Positions 1 to 12,299 of a stretch of 64,000 nt of DNA are shown in pieces; the stretch's first letter is position 1, and each line of letters begins with the position of its first letter. The notes below the pieces were generated by a model that saw nothing but the letters and a program-made list of their open reading frames with translations, searched no databases and had not been told where the DNA came from. This DNA comes from Druceiella hillmani. Taxonomy: Eukaryota > Arthropoda > Insecta > Lepidoptera > Hepialidae. A program made the translations under genes and the position numbers. The DNA lies in NCBI GenBank assembly GCA_039881145.1, contig JAYKKI010000040.1:3976501-4040500 (forward strand). Reading direction: 5' to 3'.

Positions 1-530
1 CAAAAGCCTTTAAAAACCGTTCGCCGCCACGGTTTACGGTAACAAATGTTTCTTCAAACCGCCTCCCTCGACGGCCTGTTCTATAATCGGGCAGGCTCGC
101 CGGGCGGCTTCGCCCGCGGCCTTATTATCGGGGGCCGGGGGCGTAATCCCGCGACGCCTCCGCCCCCGCCTAACGACGCCCGCTGCCCGGCGCCCCCGCC
201 GACAATGGCGCCCGGAGTCCCGAGGCTATTACGTAAGTATGCTAGCTACCCGCGGACCTATTCGGCTACGTACGTATGCGTGTATCCTCACCTACACAGG
301 CGTACGCAGGAAGGTGTAAGGACGCTGTTGCTACCTTGACTCGCCGCCTTGTGTGACCCGCGCCCGACATGCCGACATCGCTTCGGGTCTTGTTTCGCGT
401 GTACGGCACGCTCCGACATTTCTACGCAACGGTGTATTCGTGTAAGTATTAAGTAGGTACCTACCGCACTAGACTGGACCGGCGCATGTCCTAGACTAGC
501 GACGTAGAAATAGTCAGGACTACATGTTTC
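1..530. promoter_or_regulatory. CpG/GC-rich islet 1 (may continue left of the window)
   Basis: GC-rich and CpG-dense DNA that ends abruptly in AT-rich sequence near 540. It contains GC-box/Egr-like words (CCGCCCCCGCC near 168-178), a Sox-like ACAATGG near 212 and TCAAGGT on the minus strand near 331-337. A strong 5' splice-donor match (GTAAGTAT) lies at 233-240, and an open frame of 97 codons runs through 46-339. An untranslated or coding first exon ending at 232 is therefore possible, but nothing in the frame resembles a known domain, and open frames are expected by chance in GC-rich DNA. Regulatory or promoter function is inference. Confidence 0.4.
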
Positions 531-539
531 GTCGAAGCA

Positions 540-1944
540 GCCGAAGTTGACTAGTGTGGCGTTGTCATTGTTTTCTTATTTTTTTCAAGAAATCGGTGTC
601 CTGATAACCGGTAACTGGTAATCAGTAACCGGTGCGAATAATAAATAAATACAAATACATATTTGATAAATATATTTCCTTGAAGTAATTATACTTGGAT
701 TATTCGATAATTGTATTTGGAGACTGAACCAAAAAATTAAGTTAAAAATATTGAACTCGAAAGAAAACGGCGATTCCAGATTGCGCACAAAAGGAGACCG
801 ACAAAACATCGTAACATGTTGGGCGCTATTGTTCCAAGAATGAAAATGATAGTTTTATATAAAGAAAATGAAAAAATAAGATCCTTCAAAATTATTTTTA
901 AATCATTTATCAGACAAATGAGAAATATTGTATTTCTTCATGAAAAGTCATCATTTTTCATAATAGTTTGTAAATTATATTTCTACTGAACTCTTTGAAA
1001 CAGCAAGACGAAGCAAAGTGTAAATTGTGTTTCGTTGTATGCTGCTCTATACGCAAATCTAACATTCAAATCCACGAAACTTGTAGGAATGTCAGAACCG
1101 TCGAAAAAAGCCATGTAAAACTCGAAAAATAGCGAAAAAACAATCACTTTTACAACATAATGAATGTTAGTGTCACTGAACAAATACGGTAGTTGACTCG
1201 TTCTAAATTTTAATATTTTTCGTACAATATTGTGAAATATAAGTTAATTAAAAATCAGTCTTGAAAAAAATTCAAAAATTGATTGAAAAATAAGCCAGTT
1301 ATAGACTTCTAAATTTGAAGATACGGATAGAGTTGGGTATATCCCTGTCTCTTTTCCTCTTGTAGAATATAATGTGCAATATTAAAAATGACCTCACAAC
1401 ATAGTATTGCCGTCTTTCTCTAAAGGTTAAATTTAAACTATTATAACTCGGTCAATTTTTAAGATTATTAAAAAAAATTTTCACTCTTCATCATCAGCTT
1501 GTACCTTGAAATTATGATTAATGAAATTAAAAAAATTTAGTCAAATACCCAATTGTTTTTAATTTACTTTGACAATAGCTAAAAATTAAAAAATGAATAA
1601 TCGGTCAGAATTTGTAATAATTTCTAAAAAGTTAATATATAGTATACTAAGTTCCATTTTAATTGCTATGTTTATTTTTTATTAACAATTCTTGATATGT
1701 TTAAAAATTAGTTTTTTGTTCTGTATTATGGTAACAAGTAGTATTTTTTATGCTCTAAAATTACCAAGATTCTTCAAAAATTACATTCTATTTCTGTAAC
1801 GCCAGGCTCATTTTCAGCGGTGCACTTTCCTTAATTCCGTATTGAGAACGACGCCGCGTTTGGACTTTTTCGGCGATTTCAAATTCACGTCTTTGAATGA
1901 AGACGGTGGACTATTTGAGTACTTTATGTCCATTTTCTATTTCA

Positions 1945-1945
<1 letters not shown>
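540..1945. other. AT-rich stretch, nothing recognised
   Basis: Low-complexity AT-rich DNA without a credible coding frame, tandem array or hairpin that I can see. The short open frames here are lost to stop codons at a rate expected by chance. Confidence 0.6.

Positions 1946-1947
<2 letters not shown>

Positions 1948-2021
<74 letters not shown>
1948..2021. repeat. (TA)n microsatellite
   Basis: Nearly pure TA dinucleotides with one phase break (TAAT) near 1988. It creates a false Ile-Tyr reading frame. Confidence 0.97.
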
Positions 2022-2023
<2 letters not shown>

Positions 2024-2431
2024 ACTCGTAATAGTTGCTTAATTGTTTTATATTAACTTTCTTGATGCCAATAGCATTAAATTTCAAGCCAATTTATCTT
2101 GAAGCCAATGCCTTTTTACAAATATTATATGACACGAAAAAAAATTAAAAACATAGCTAAAACAAAATGCAACGACTAAAAGACGTCTATGAGTCCAAAT
2201 TTTTTCACACAAAAATAATATTTTAATACTTCTAACAGCCAAATATATGCACTTTTGTCTAGGACCAGAAGAAACAAACTGTGTATTTTTAGATATTCTA
2301 ATCTGATCAGAAGGATCTGATCTTAGAGATCCTTATCGTGATCCATCAAATTATAAGAGCTGACAGTTTTAGCAATAAAATCTTGTAAACTTTTAATAAA
2401 AAGTTTACTGAAATAAATTATAAATAATACT

Positions 2432-2545
2432 ATTAAAATTACTTAATAGCCTTAAAGCCTTAGAATTACTTAATATTACTTAATAGCTTAAAATTACTTA
2501 ATAGCTTAAATTACTTAATAGCCTTAAAGCCTTTCCTTAAAGCAA
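2432..2545. repeat. Imperfect short direct repeats (TTACTTAATAGC)
   Basis: The word ATTACTTAATAGC recurs about four times with CTTAAAGCC variants between. It is a small decayed tandem array flanked by AT-rich DNA with no gene. Confidence 0.7.
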
Positions 2546-2939
2546 ACAGTCAAATGAGAAAAAATGACAGTAAAAATAAAATCTTGTAAAATTTTAGCGA
2601 AAAAATTTATTAAAGTAAATTATGAACGCATAACTAATCTTCGGTGAGATAATCTGATCTTAAAATCCTAATTATTTCGTTTGCATTGATTTAAATTAAT
2701 GATGCTTATATGTTTATAAAATTCATTGTTTAAGTTATTTTGTCGACGCGGGCAAGAATCGACCAGAATTAAATTGCGAATGTTTAAATATGAAGCTAAA
2801 AAATTAATTGTTAGTTTTAGATATTGAACCATTTCATATTTTTAAATAATGACGGGCCGCTATTTGTAACCTATATAAACATATTTTGAAGTGAAAACTT
2901 CTTTAGGTGCACCTGCGCTTTCTTAGCAGTGAACAGAAC

Positions 2940-3110
2940 TGAGCCGTAACTCTAGATTAGGTGACGCTCACCCGCACGGTTCGAGTCAGCGACGCTGATT
3001 CGAGTAAACTCGGCTCCCTTCAGCATTGGTCAAGTAAGCTACTTTTTAGGAGCACCAAGCGCATTATCTTAAAATATCAAGCGAACTACTTTTTAAGGCG
3101 CATCATGCGC
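2940..3110. other. Moderately GC-rich patch with a 13-bp palindrome
   Basis: TCAGCG-A-CGCTGA forms a perfect palindrome at 2986-2998. Downstream, two similar ~45-bp segments (CTACTTTTTAGGAGC and CTACTTTTTAAGGCGC) suggest a local duplication. Function unknown. Confidence 0.4.
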
Positions 3111-3217
3111 ACTTTTTGGTTAATATTTTATTTAAGAGTATTTTAATATAATACGCGTATATTATTGTATTTCAAAACAATATTTCGCATTTTTCCTGAT
3201 TCGTCGAATTAATATCC

Positions 3218-3219
<2 letters not shown>

Positions 3220-3283
<64 letters not shown>
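3220..3283. repeat. (TA)n microsatellite
   Basis: Uninterrupted TA dinucleotides of about 60 bp. Confidence 0.97.
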
Positions 3284-3286
<3 letters not shown>

Positions 3287-3467
3287 GTAATTAATTAAAA
3301 ATGGTGAAATATGAATTTCATTTCTTGTTTATTAAATATATTTAGGCAAATACGAACTGATGAACTATATTTGTCTATTTCTCTAAATATATAACGAAAA
3401 TATATTTTTACTATATCTTTCACAGACGCATATTAAAAAAAGGTCTTTTTAGTGAAAATACAATGAA

Positions 3468-3801
3468 ACAACAAATTAACGATTTTCGTGTTTTTTTTCC
3501 TTACTTTACTTCTTGCTAAATTTTATGATTCTAAGTCAACGGGAATTACCCTATAGGTTTTGATTTATTTGCGAGTGTCAAAATATGCAACATAAATGGC
3601 CGTATTTTTAGGGTTCTTCTTCATTGTGTTGACTTAGAAGTTTGAATTTTTACAGCCCTAAGGAATCGTAGATCTAAGTATTTTATATTAATTTCAACTT
3701 GATACCTCTATGCGTTCCTGACAAAATGGGTCTGACCGACCGAGATAGGACAACGAAGTAATGCTATAAAGATTCCTTTTTTCTGTTGAGGTATGGAGCC
3801 C
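3468..3801 (-). mobile_element. Left half of an interspersed element (family A), inverted
   Basis: Read on the minus strand this matches the left part of the full-length copy at 15816-16352: a start in 'ccatacctcaa', then 'cacttcgttgtcc', 'ggtatcaa.ttgaaat', and 'acttagaagctt.gttttt'-like blocks in the same order. It stops at an 18-bp word (3471-3488) that recurs inverted at 4986-5003, where the right half of the same family begins on the plus strand. No coding capacity is visible; probably a non-autonomous element or a LINE 3' end typical of Lepidoptera. Confidence 0.65.
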
Positions 3802-4912
3802 CAAAATTTGGGGTTTTTAATTAAATTTCCATTTTTAAGGTATTTATCTCGGAAACTGTTGGATTTTTTCACATTCACCGAAAACGTTTTACGTCCAGAA
3901 TGATTAGAGGAATCAGCTCTCTGAAAATATATCTGTGACATCACGCCGCCTCCCGATGAAATTCGGTATGTGACCGAAAATACTACTTCTCATTGAAGTT
4001 ACGCGGCTATGTGGCATTCCATTTAGGTAGAGTTCGCTTTCATGAAACATAGTATTGAAGTTGGCCAGTTTCTCAGAAATCACTGAGATCCAGTTCACAT
4101 CAAGTTTCCCACTCGTCCCATTAGAACATAGAGATTGTAATACTTGGAAACAATTCTATAGAGTGATAGAAAAGCTTCAGTTCATAATCCTAAGGCTATA
4201 TTACCAAGCTAACAATTTTAATAGTAAACAATCACGGGTGAACAATAACATGTAAACAATTTTACTCGACTACTTTGTATGTATTTCACTCATACGTCTG
4301 GAGCTTGACAGGAATACGGCTTCTAGTTATGTGTTGATACAAACGTCTATGGAACTCAGGAAAATAGCTCCATGAATGAATTAAACGTATCAAGTTATAA
4401 CTTAACGATGTCCGTTATGAGCTTTCATTTAATAACATCTTTTATCACCATTATCATCTGTGAGCAGTGGCAAGGTGAAGCGGGATGTGGCGCTTTCCAA
4501 TCTTAAAAATGGGAAGTTTTCAAGAGTGATGCTCTCCCTTTAAAAAACAAGGAAGAGGAGAGAACAACAATATATTATTTCTATAGTTTTACGTATCCAG
4601 TTGTCTTAATTTAGATCGAAACGCAAAGCTTCAAAAACTAACTTGATAAACGGTTGCTAGACCAGAGTAATTACCATTTTATTTTGATTAAACATAGCTT
4701 TGCAGAAGTTTTCCTTGATAAAGTATTCTGGGATTATTATTATTCAGAAATAGCTATGCCGACACGACTTTGTTCACCTGTAATTAGATATTAAAAATAT
4801 CCCTAATATCCAGATAAAAAGTATCCTACGTGTTGCTCGAGGGCATAAATTATTACCACACCAAATTTCATTATGTTAAAATTATACCTAAAGATTATTG
4901 CCTTTGATACGA

Positions 4913-4956
4913 ATATATATATTTATATTTATATATATATATATATATATATATAC
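4913..4956. repeat. (TA)n microsatellite, interrupted
   Basis: TA dinucleotides with TTTA interruptions at the left end. Confidence 0.9.
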
Positions 4957-4974
4957 ATAATAAAATATATAAAG

Positions 4975-5205
4975 AAAAAACGAACCGAAAATCGTTAATT
5001 TGTAGTTATGTCACACAACATATTTTTTAAACGCGCCTGTGAAAGAAATAGTAGGCAATATATTTTCATTCCAAAACATTAAAATTTTGTAAATAGTGTA
5101 ATAGTAATATTATGTACCATTAAATGGTTATAAATACCCAAATTTGTACGGAACCTGCGAGTTCCAGTCGTACTTGATTGGTATTTTTAACTTCATGTTG
5201 CTACA
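4975..5205 (+). mobile_element. Right half of family A element
   Basis: Matches 16145-16352 in order: 'tcgttaattt.agttat.tcaca', 'ggcaatatattttcatt', 'ttttgtaaatag', 'aaatggttataaataccc', and the terminal 'tacggaacctgcgagttcc' with 'tacttgattggt'. The end is a degenerate form of a sequence very common in Lepidoptera. It lacks the left half, which lies inverted at 3468-3801. Confidence 0.7.
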
Positions 5206-5209
5206 ACAG

Positions 5210-6305
5210 CATGTTTTTTAAAAAAAAATTATTATATTTTTTTAATTTCGTGATATACACATTTGGTACGTGCCGGAATTGTATTAAACTTTTTGAACAC
5301 CGCTGAATAAAACACTCACGTAATGAAAATTTCTACTTTGAACATTTTTTTTTTAAACGAAAATTATTGGCCAATCAAATTTTTGTGGAGGATCACACGC
5401 AGGTCCGTGATGACACTCTACTGAAAATTCGGGTAAATTAAATAGAAAATAAATATTCTTTATGATTTTAGGAATTGTTTATCGGTATTTGACAGAAAAA
5501 ATTATAATGAACGCAAATGAAAATGAAAGCGTCGTGTAATATTTGTAAATAGCATCCATCATATTCAACTTTAAAACACAGCGCTGATCACTTTCATGTA
5601 GATAACTTTTTTCTTCAACCTTTATGACTTACTAAATATGGACTATAAACGTATATATTATTCGTTTTAATTTAATTACGCAAAGTTTTCCTTAATCATT
5701 TCAAGCATAACAACACATAGTTTCTCGAGGACTCCAGACCATGGAAAATGATATCATTTTACTGCGAACTATATCATGTAGCAAATAAATAGGATGACAC
5801 TTTAAAAAGTTCGTGCGCATTGTGCTGAACAAGTCTGAGACTGCAGAGCAACGAGACACATGTCGGCGGTGTAATCACGAATGCCTTTTTTAATCTTACA
5901 TCTAAGCTTACAATTTCCATCCGACAACTCAATAAGACAGTGAAAATACAATGACTTCTCACGCTGATGGCCGTACAGTTAGCGAAGAATGGTCGTTGCA
6001 AGTCACCAGTGAACATAAAGTAGCACTTCTCCTTAAACTTGTGGCCCCAGTTGTCGACCAAGATACTTTAATTTTATAGGTTATTACGAAAATTTTTGAA
6101 ACAGAACGTTTTTGTACATTTAACCAGTATGTTTTGTCATGGGTGCCGGTATTAGGAGCTGTGGAAGAATGTCTGCGCAAGATTGGAACGAACAACGCTT
6201 ACCAGTTATTTGCAGCTACTATGACACATGGGACCACCACCTGTTTATGATGCTAAGTGCATTTAAACCATTTTAACCCTCAAACGGTCTCTATATCAAT
6301 GGAAC
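5210..6305. other. AT-rich stretch, nothing recognised
   Basis: Two overlapping minus-strand frames (5774-6061, 5959-6195) have no recognisable domain and no conserved splice context. I see no tandem array or hairpin. Confidence 0.5.
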
Positions 6306-6309
6306 ATAC

Positions 6310-6612
6310 GGAAATAAAAGAGTTTTTCAAATACTTGAGATCGGTATTAGATAGACCTCGTCCACTATATTGGAAATAAAAGAGTTTTTCAAGTACTTGA
6401 GATCGGTATTAGATAGACCTCATCCACTATATTGGAAATAAAAGAGTTTTTCAAATACTTGAGATCGGTATTAGATAGACTTCGTCCACTATATTGGAAA
6501 TAAAAGAGTTTTTCAAATACTTGAGATCGGTATTAGATAGACCTCGTCCACTATATTGGAAATAAAAGAGTTTTTCAAATACTTGAGATCGGTAATAGAT
6601 AGACCTTGTCCC
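6310..6612. repeat. 62-bp tandem repeat, about 5 copies
   Basis: Units start at 6310, 6372, 6434, 6496 and 6558 with the word GGAAATAAAAGAG. Each holds 'gagatcggtattagatagac' and 'tccactatatt'. Copies differ at single positions only, so the array expanded recently. Confidence 0.95.
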
Positions 6613-6614
6613 TC

Positions 6615-8238
6615 GTACACTACTGATGACCCTGGAGTCAAAAAAGCTTTTTGTATCCCCAGTTTCTAAGCATTTCGAAAGAGTTCGAGAACATTCAAAG
6701 TAAATCTAAGTGTTATGTGGCTGAACGAAAATTTTGTCTCTCCTAAAATTGGTGAATATTACGCAGGTAGGTCATTATTTGTCCTAATTGATTTTCAAGT
6801 GCAAATTGTAACAAAAGTTCCTACCATGACTTGAGAAAAAAATTCAAAATGAATATTTGATTTTCCTAAATTATATCTTTGTTTTATTTCATAAATTTGT
6901 CTATTGTAGGTATAAAATGTGTCGCTGTATTTAACTTTAACTTTTAGTTAAGTTTAATGACATACAAAAGTAGCCGCGAAGTTAAAGTTACTTTGGCGCC
7001 ATTCAAAAGAAAAAATAAAAATTAACCAAGGGTTCGATTGTTCTGATAAGATTGAGAATTGGGACCTTAAACATTTTCTTTCCACAAGAATGTTTCAATT
7101 TTTGAAGGGACCTGGTTTACGTATAATTTTTCTTTATTTTAACGTCTAGTAGCAAATCAGGTCTCCGGTGTCTAACAACTTACATTCCTTCATGGATTTA
7201 ATTATATAGACATTTGTCCATTTGATTGTATCGTAACAATTATACATAATAAAACTGGCCAAGCGGTTATCGGTACACGCATGAGGTAATGTTTCGTAGT
7301 TATCTATATAACTTAATTAAAACAATTTTATCTGAAAGTTCTCATTTAAGAATATTTTACAGTTTTTTAAACTCACGGTTCACAAATAAGAGGCACAAAA
7401 TTGAAAACTGGGAAATGAAGCTTAAATTAAATTTTAACAGAGCGAACCAATGTTTTTTTTAACAGAGCGAACTCTTTGCTGAAAATAATTTTCTTTTATG
7501 TATATTTTGTTAGATAGTAATTGATATCTCTATATGAAAAGTCTAATTCCAAAATTTTTCGTTAGTAGGTCTAAGTCTGTAGAAACTGTGGCCGACAGAC
7601 GGACGAAGAACATGCATCGTTTTCAATTATTAGTTGCTTCTTTCTCTCTTATTTCACGTTTGCTTCCATTTTTAAGTTTCTACGGTAGATTCTAGGTAGA
7701 TTGCGGAAAAACGGAGGCAAACAAATATATTTAAATTTTATACAAAAAGGAAACTATTAATCAATAAATGAGAAGGAAAAAGGTTTTCCCCCTAACTGTT
7801 TGATTGTCCACCTCGTAGTTTCTAGATATTGTACCCTGAGTGATATTAGGTGTGAAGGTTCATTATTAAATTTATTATCAATTTTTTTTGTTGGCTGTGT
7901 CTTATTAATTAGGATAAATTCCATCACACTTGTGCAACAAATATGCTAGAAGTAGTAGATGCATTGATTAATTTCGCTAAAATCCAATTGTTTCGACCGA
8001 ATTTCAAATGTTCATACTGGAGAAATAGTCGCTACAAAATTTTAACATATTGGCGTTTATTATACACAAAAATAAATTTTCAGAAATCACGATTATATTA
8101 TAAGGAAGTTTTACAAGATATTTCTTAATCATGTGAATTCTAAGGTAGTTTTATAATTTACGACCGATCTGTTTGCAATTAATTCAATATTCAGCGCCAG
8201 ATACTAGTTATACTTGTTAATGCTATTTATTAATATTC
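6615..8238. other. AT-rich stretch; possible old transposon tail
   Basis: No gene. Around 7575-7610, 'gtctgtagaaactgtggccgacagacggac' resembles the 'cagacagacggac' motif widespread in lepidopteran elements, which suggests a decayed interspersed repeat. Otherwise featureless. Confidence 0.4.
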
Positions 8239-8240
<2 letters not shown>

Positions 8241-8286
<46 letters not shown>

Positions 8287-8290
8287 ATAT
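8241..8290. repeat. (TA)n microsatellite
   Basis: TA dinucleotides ending in ATGTATGTATAT. Confidence 0.95.
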
Positions 8291-8498
8291 TGGATTAATT
8301 GGTAATTCTTATATAATAAGGAAAAAATAAAGATCTTCAGAGGAAAAGGTATCAAATGAAGCAGCGAAGTGAAAACGTTTTATGAAAATAGTTGTAAAGG
8401 AAGAACTATCAGTGCAAAGAATGCCCATGCAAAAATATAAAAGTTCACAATAGAAAAAAGAATAACCACAGGATGATGATAAAAAGCACAATTTACAG

Positions 8499-8573
8499 GA
8501 AAGTTCTGACAAGATCATTTTTTTACACAAAAGTTTCAATTTTGTGTAAAAAAATGACCTTGTCAGAACTTTC
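8499..8573. repeat. 34-bp-arm hairpin (MITE-like)
   Basis: Arms 8499-8532 and 8540-8573 are complementary over 34 bp with a single mismatch (GATC versus GACC), separated by a 7-bp loop. The outer ends read GAAAGTTCTGAC / GTCAGAACTTTC. Near-perfect pairing means recent origin or fold constraint. No target-site duplication is obvious. It could be a foldback transposon relic or a small-RNA hairpin source. Confidence 0.85.
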
Positions 8574-8579
8574 AGAAAA

Positions 8580-9650
8580 GCTTAATTATCGTAAAATATG
8601 AGATCCTTGTGAAGATGAGAGAAGAAGACGACTGAAATAAAGAAAATGGTTATATTGATTCTGCGATTAATGTCGTTATCGACATTTTTAAAAGAAAAAT
8701 GTTTTTCTTTTTTAATTGAAAATAGTTAAATGTACCAGCCAGAACAGTTATGGTTAAGAATAATGTTAGAGGTTAAGAAATAACATATTCGTATGAAATA
8801 AATAACTAATAACCTTTACTTATTGTAACTCCAATAAAATGTAACTACATTTTTTGGATTAAACATGATAAGAATGTACACTAATACTTTGTTATAAAGA
8901 AATGCTACTTTTTCCTTTCATGTTACTTTTAGCAAAGTAAAATGCATGCAACTTATGTAATTATGCTCAAACGTCAAATCGATCCCAAAACAGAACTTTT
9001 TCCGCCCGTTTAGTGGTTCAACAATTTTAGTTGAATTGCGACCTATGTATTACTTTGTGACCTTAGTCCCATTCAGTTAAGCTTAGAAACGGTTTTTGGA
9101 AAAGATTCGTTAAAACTATCGAGGATAACTTTATGCATCATACGTCAATACTAAGATTGTAAAAAATGATTTAATTGCGTTAGTGGACTGTGACCTTAGT
9201 GATCATGAAATTAACGTAAGGTATAGACGTATATGTGTTTTTATTTAGGCTCATTTCGTAATTTAATTTTAATTATAATTATAAAATATATTCAAATGCA
9301 CTTAAAGAAAACCAATTGAAAGTTTTGTGTAAATATATTTCCATTTTTAAACGAGGAAAAACTGATGAATATTTTCATGCCAATGTCAGATGGCCACGTC
9401 AGGTCAGCCATATTGAATTTGGTCTCCATTTTTTAAACTTGAGATATTGAAAGCTATTTTAAAATATAAATTAGATATACGAGAAACTTTTGTGTGTAAA
9501 GATTTGCTTATCCATATAGAATTTAAGTGCAAGGGTTGTAAATATAGGTTGTTTTGAATGGCAATATGTGTAAGATCAGATCTTTGCTTAATGTATTTTT
9601 TTTAGGTTTCTGTCTATATGGTGACAAACAGATCACAACTTAATATTTAA
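8580..9650. other. AT-rich stretch, nothing recognised
   Basis: No credible reading frame, array or hairpin. The short patch CAGATGGCCACGTCAGG at 9388-9404 is slightly GC-richer but gives no call. Confidence 0.5.
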
Positions 9651-9652
9651 AA

Positions 9653-9805
9653 AACCTGCCAAGTAGGAGTGAAACTCGCACTGCGAGGGTTCCGTACGCT
9701 TTTAAGCTTTTGTAAATTTTAAACTATTTAAAAAAATTAATTTTTCACGACCTAAATACATTGCCTACTGTAACTTTCACGAGTATAAAACATAGTGCAT
9801 ATTAA
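9653..9805 (-). mobile_element. Family A element, right end (minus strand)
   Basis: On the minus strand it ends 'gtacggaaccctcgcagtgc', followed by 'gagtttcactcctacttggcagg', the best preserved family A terminus in the window. Inward lie 'gtgaaagttacagtaggcaat' and 'taaatagttt' blocks shared with the copy at 4975-5205. Confidence 0.75.
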
Positions 9806-10785
9806 AAAAAAATTAATTTTCTAAATGTCAAAAAGCTTCTGAAAACCTTACTTTTTCATAATTTTGTTGAACAACTTCGGAAATAAGGGATGAGAACATA
9901 TTTTTTTCGCATGTTGTTCAGTCAGTGGCGCGCAGTGCTTTATAAGCAATTACATGTAGCTTACCCAGAACATTTAGCATATATAAATAACACATTTACG
10001 AAAAATTAAACATATTTAAATTGTGCTATTCAAGTGAAACCCGCGCTTTTATATATGATTTGTAGTTCGCACACACAAAGCGAACGTTTCCTGTTGCTGG
10101 AATTTTAGATAAAACGTACAAACTTCATTCCTATATCTATTGTGTGAAATTACAAAAACTTCTCGTATCAAAAATGGTCCACACGAAATTAAAACTGATT
10201 AAAAAGTTTCTGAAAAGTTTTACCTCACTTCAAAACGTCATTTCATAGTGTCAAGGCAAGCAGAAGCTTGTTAGATTATCGGCTATATTCAGACTGAAAC
10301 AATGCAGTAATTATGACATTTGCATATAAGCAATGAATCATTATATATTTATAATAAGCATGCTGTTAATTTATCGTCTTCTTTCGAAAATAATTTTACA
10401 AATAAATGTAATAGTTGTCCGGTTTTTAAATATACGTATTATATTTTGCCAGTGAAATATATTTTGGCATTGAAGTTTTCTTTGTGCAATAAAATTTATA
10501 TTTTATTACTTTAGTTTTCTTCGTGCATTTTCATCATGAAAGTAAACAAACAATGGCGACTCAAATGTTGCAATTTATTACGTGATTAAGCTAGGATTTT
10601 ACAATTTTTCTTTTAGGTAAAAAAAATAGTACAATTGAGAATGGTAGATCGAAGTCAGTTTTGAAACTATACGTACGGAATAAATCTAGTGTATGGCATT
10701 TACACAGTAATTTTTATGATTAGTATAGATGGCTAATCAGAAATTGCAATTTAAACAAAATATTATTATTCGAAACTGAATATAG

Positions 10786-10859
10786 TATTCAGAAATAGCA
10801 TGTGTTTCACCAGAATTTGACAAATTCTGGTGAAACACGAAACACGCTATTTCTGAATA
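10786..10859. repeat. Long hairpin, 3-bp loop
   Basis: Arms 10786-10818 and 10822-10859 pair through TTTCACCAGAATTT/AAATTCTGGTGAAA and TATTCAGAAATAGC/GCTATTTCTGAATA. A few extra bases (ACGA-type insert) sit in the right arm. It lies inside the minus-strand family A region between 9.65 and 11.2 kb, so it may be a nested MITE. Confidence 0.85.
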
Positions 10860-11074
10860 TTTATAGTGCACAGCAAAATTACAAAATTTTAGCTCTTCGC
10901 ATATAGAATTTACACCTTCGATGCCGTTATCTGGGATGGACGTCTGACGCTTGCGCGCTTTTATATATCTATATAATTTTCTATATGTCCGTCCCTTCGT
11001 AGCTTGCTCTTCTCAAAAAGCACTACACGTCACTATTTTCAGTATATCTCCGAAAATCTACTATCTAAAATTAT

Positions 11075-11215
11075 TATTCAAGTTTCCACTTTTCACAAAG
11101 CGATATTTGAGAAACCGCTAAGAAAAACGGTTGTCACAAACAGACGAACAAATAAGCGAGTAATTTTATAAAAGTTCCGTTTTCCCTTTTGAGCTACGGA
11201 ACTATAAAAAAGATA
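11075..11215 (-). mobile_element. Family A element, left end (minus strand)
   Basis: Contains 'gttccgttttcccttttgag' then 'ctacggaac', plus 'cagacgaac', which match the lepidopteran family A left end ('ggttccgttttt.ccttttgaggtacgg') in minus orientation. With 9653-9805 it may bracket a single longer or interrupted copy. Confidence 0.6.
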
Positions 11216-11309
11216 TTTAATGAATTAATTATGGATTATCTTATTTAATTTAAACTGTGATTGGAGGTTTTTTGTATCTTTTTCAAAAATTTAGAAAAAT
11301 AAAAGAAAA

Positions 11310-11350
11310 ATAAAACCATTAAATATTGCCTTAATATTTAATGGTTTTAT
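11310..11350. repeat. 18-bp perfect inverted repeat
   Basis: Arms 11310-11327 and 11333-11350 (ATAAAACCATTAAATATT and its complement) around a 5-bp loop. AT-rich, so a cruciform or a transposon remnant is possible. Confidence 0.85.
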
Positions 11351-11649
11351 TTCAAATTAAAATATTCGTCCATGTTTTGTATACTTTCTATAGCTTATTA
11401 GCTTATAAGTTATTCTAAAAATAAGACAATAAAATAAAAGATTTTGTTTTCGAAGCCGTTACATTTACTTTTAATAACGTGAACGGGTAATGTAATTTTG
11501 TTGCTAATCTCATTTTATCTGTTGTCGCTAGGAGTTAACATTATATCGTTTTCTAAACACAATCTCCAGTTAAACTTTCAACTTTAATCAAAACCCATCG
11601 ACTTTAAACAAACACACAATGATTAATTCAAACGTAACGTCGAACGCCG

Positions 11650-11990
11650 TCCGCTTGCTAAAGTCGAGCATTCCTAAGCGACTTCCGTGTAGCGTCGTAA
11701 TTGCGCCGAGATGAATGCCGGCCAGCGGCAGGGGTGGGTCGGTTGGCTTAGCGTGGGGTTGTGGGAGAGGGAGGGTGCGGGGGATGACAGGGACGCAACG
11801 GGCGGGCGGGGGACAGGCGGCCGAGCACCTCGCGAGATTTACGAGCGAGCCGCGCGTAATCAAATCGACTGCCCCGCGGAGCAAATTCGCGGACCGGTGC
11901 ACCGGGACAGGGTGGCCATTTGGAACCGGGCGCGGTAGTAAAATTTAAAGCACGCATTTGTTTTATACGGCACTTCGGAACGGCCACCGC
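11650..11990. promoter_or_regulatory. CpG/GC-rich islet 2
   Basis: An abrupt GC-rich block with open frames on both strands, so none is favoured as coding. Visible factor words include a TEAD/Scalloped-like GCATTCCT near 11667, a TTTACGA (Abd-B/Hox9-13 or Caudal type) at 11838-11844, TAATCAAATC near 11857-11866 and GGTGGCCATTTGG (Pho-like GCCAT core) near 11910. Candidate cis-regulatory element; inference only. Confidence 0.4.
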
Positions 11991-12299
11991 ACATCACGAT
12001 ATCTCTTTGCCGCTTCTGAAAGGTGAAGTTGAGGTTTTTGAAATTTTTCCGATTTATTTATCGATCTAGAAAAAGTTTTATTTTTATTATGTCACTATAT
12101 CCTCGAACCTGGGCCGTAATGTCGAGGTTATTGCAAATAACTATTTTAATTAATTAACGCATGACGAAGCGTGTTGGTTCTGTTTCTTTTAACGATATTG
12201 ATATTGACTTCTAACGATATTGATACTAAGAAAAATATTTTTTTTAGTTTATTAATCCCAAATAAAGATCATATAACATATATCGACAAGAAATTAATT

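Noticed and set aside
233..240. First coding exon ending at the GTAAGTAT donor in islet 1
   Set aside because: The open frame has no recognisable domain and no acceptor or downstream exon can be tied to it; mentioned only as a possibility in the islet entry.
11588..11987. Four overlapping frames in islet 2
   Set aside because: Open on both strands in several phases; no domain or start context favours any of them.
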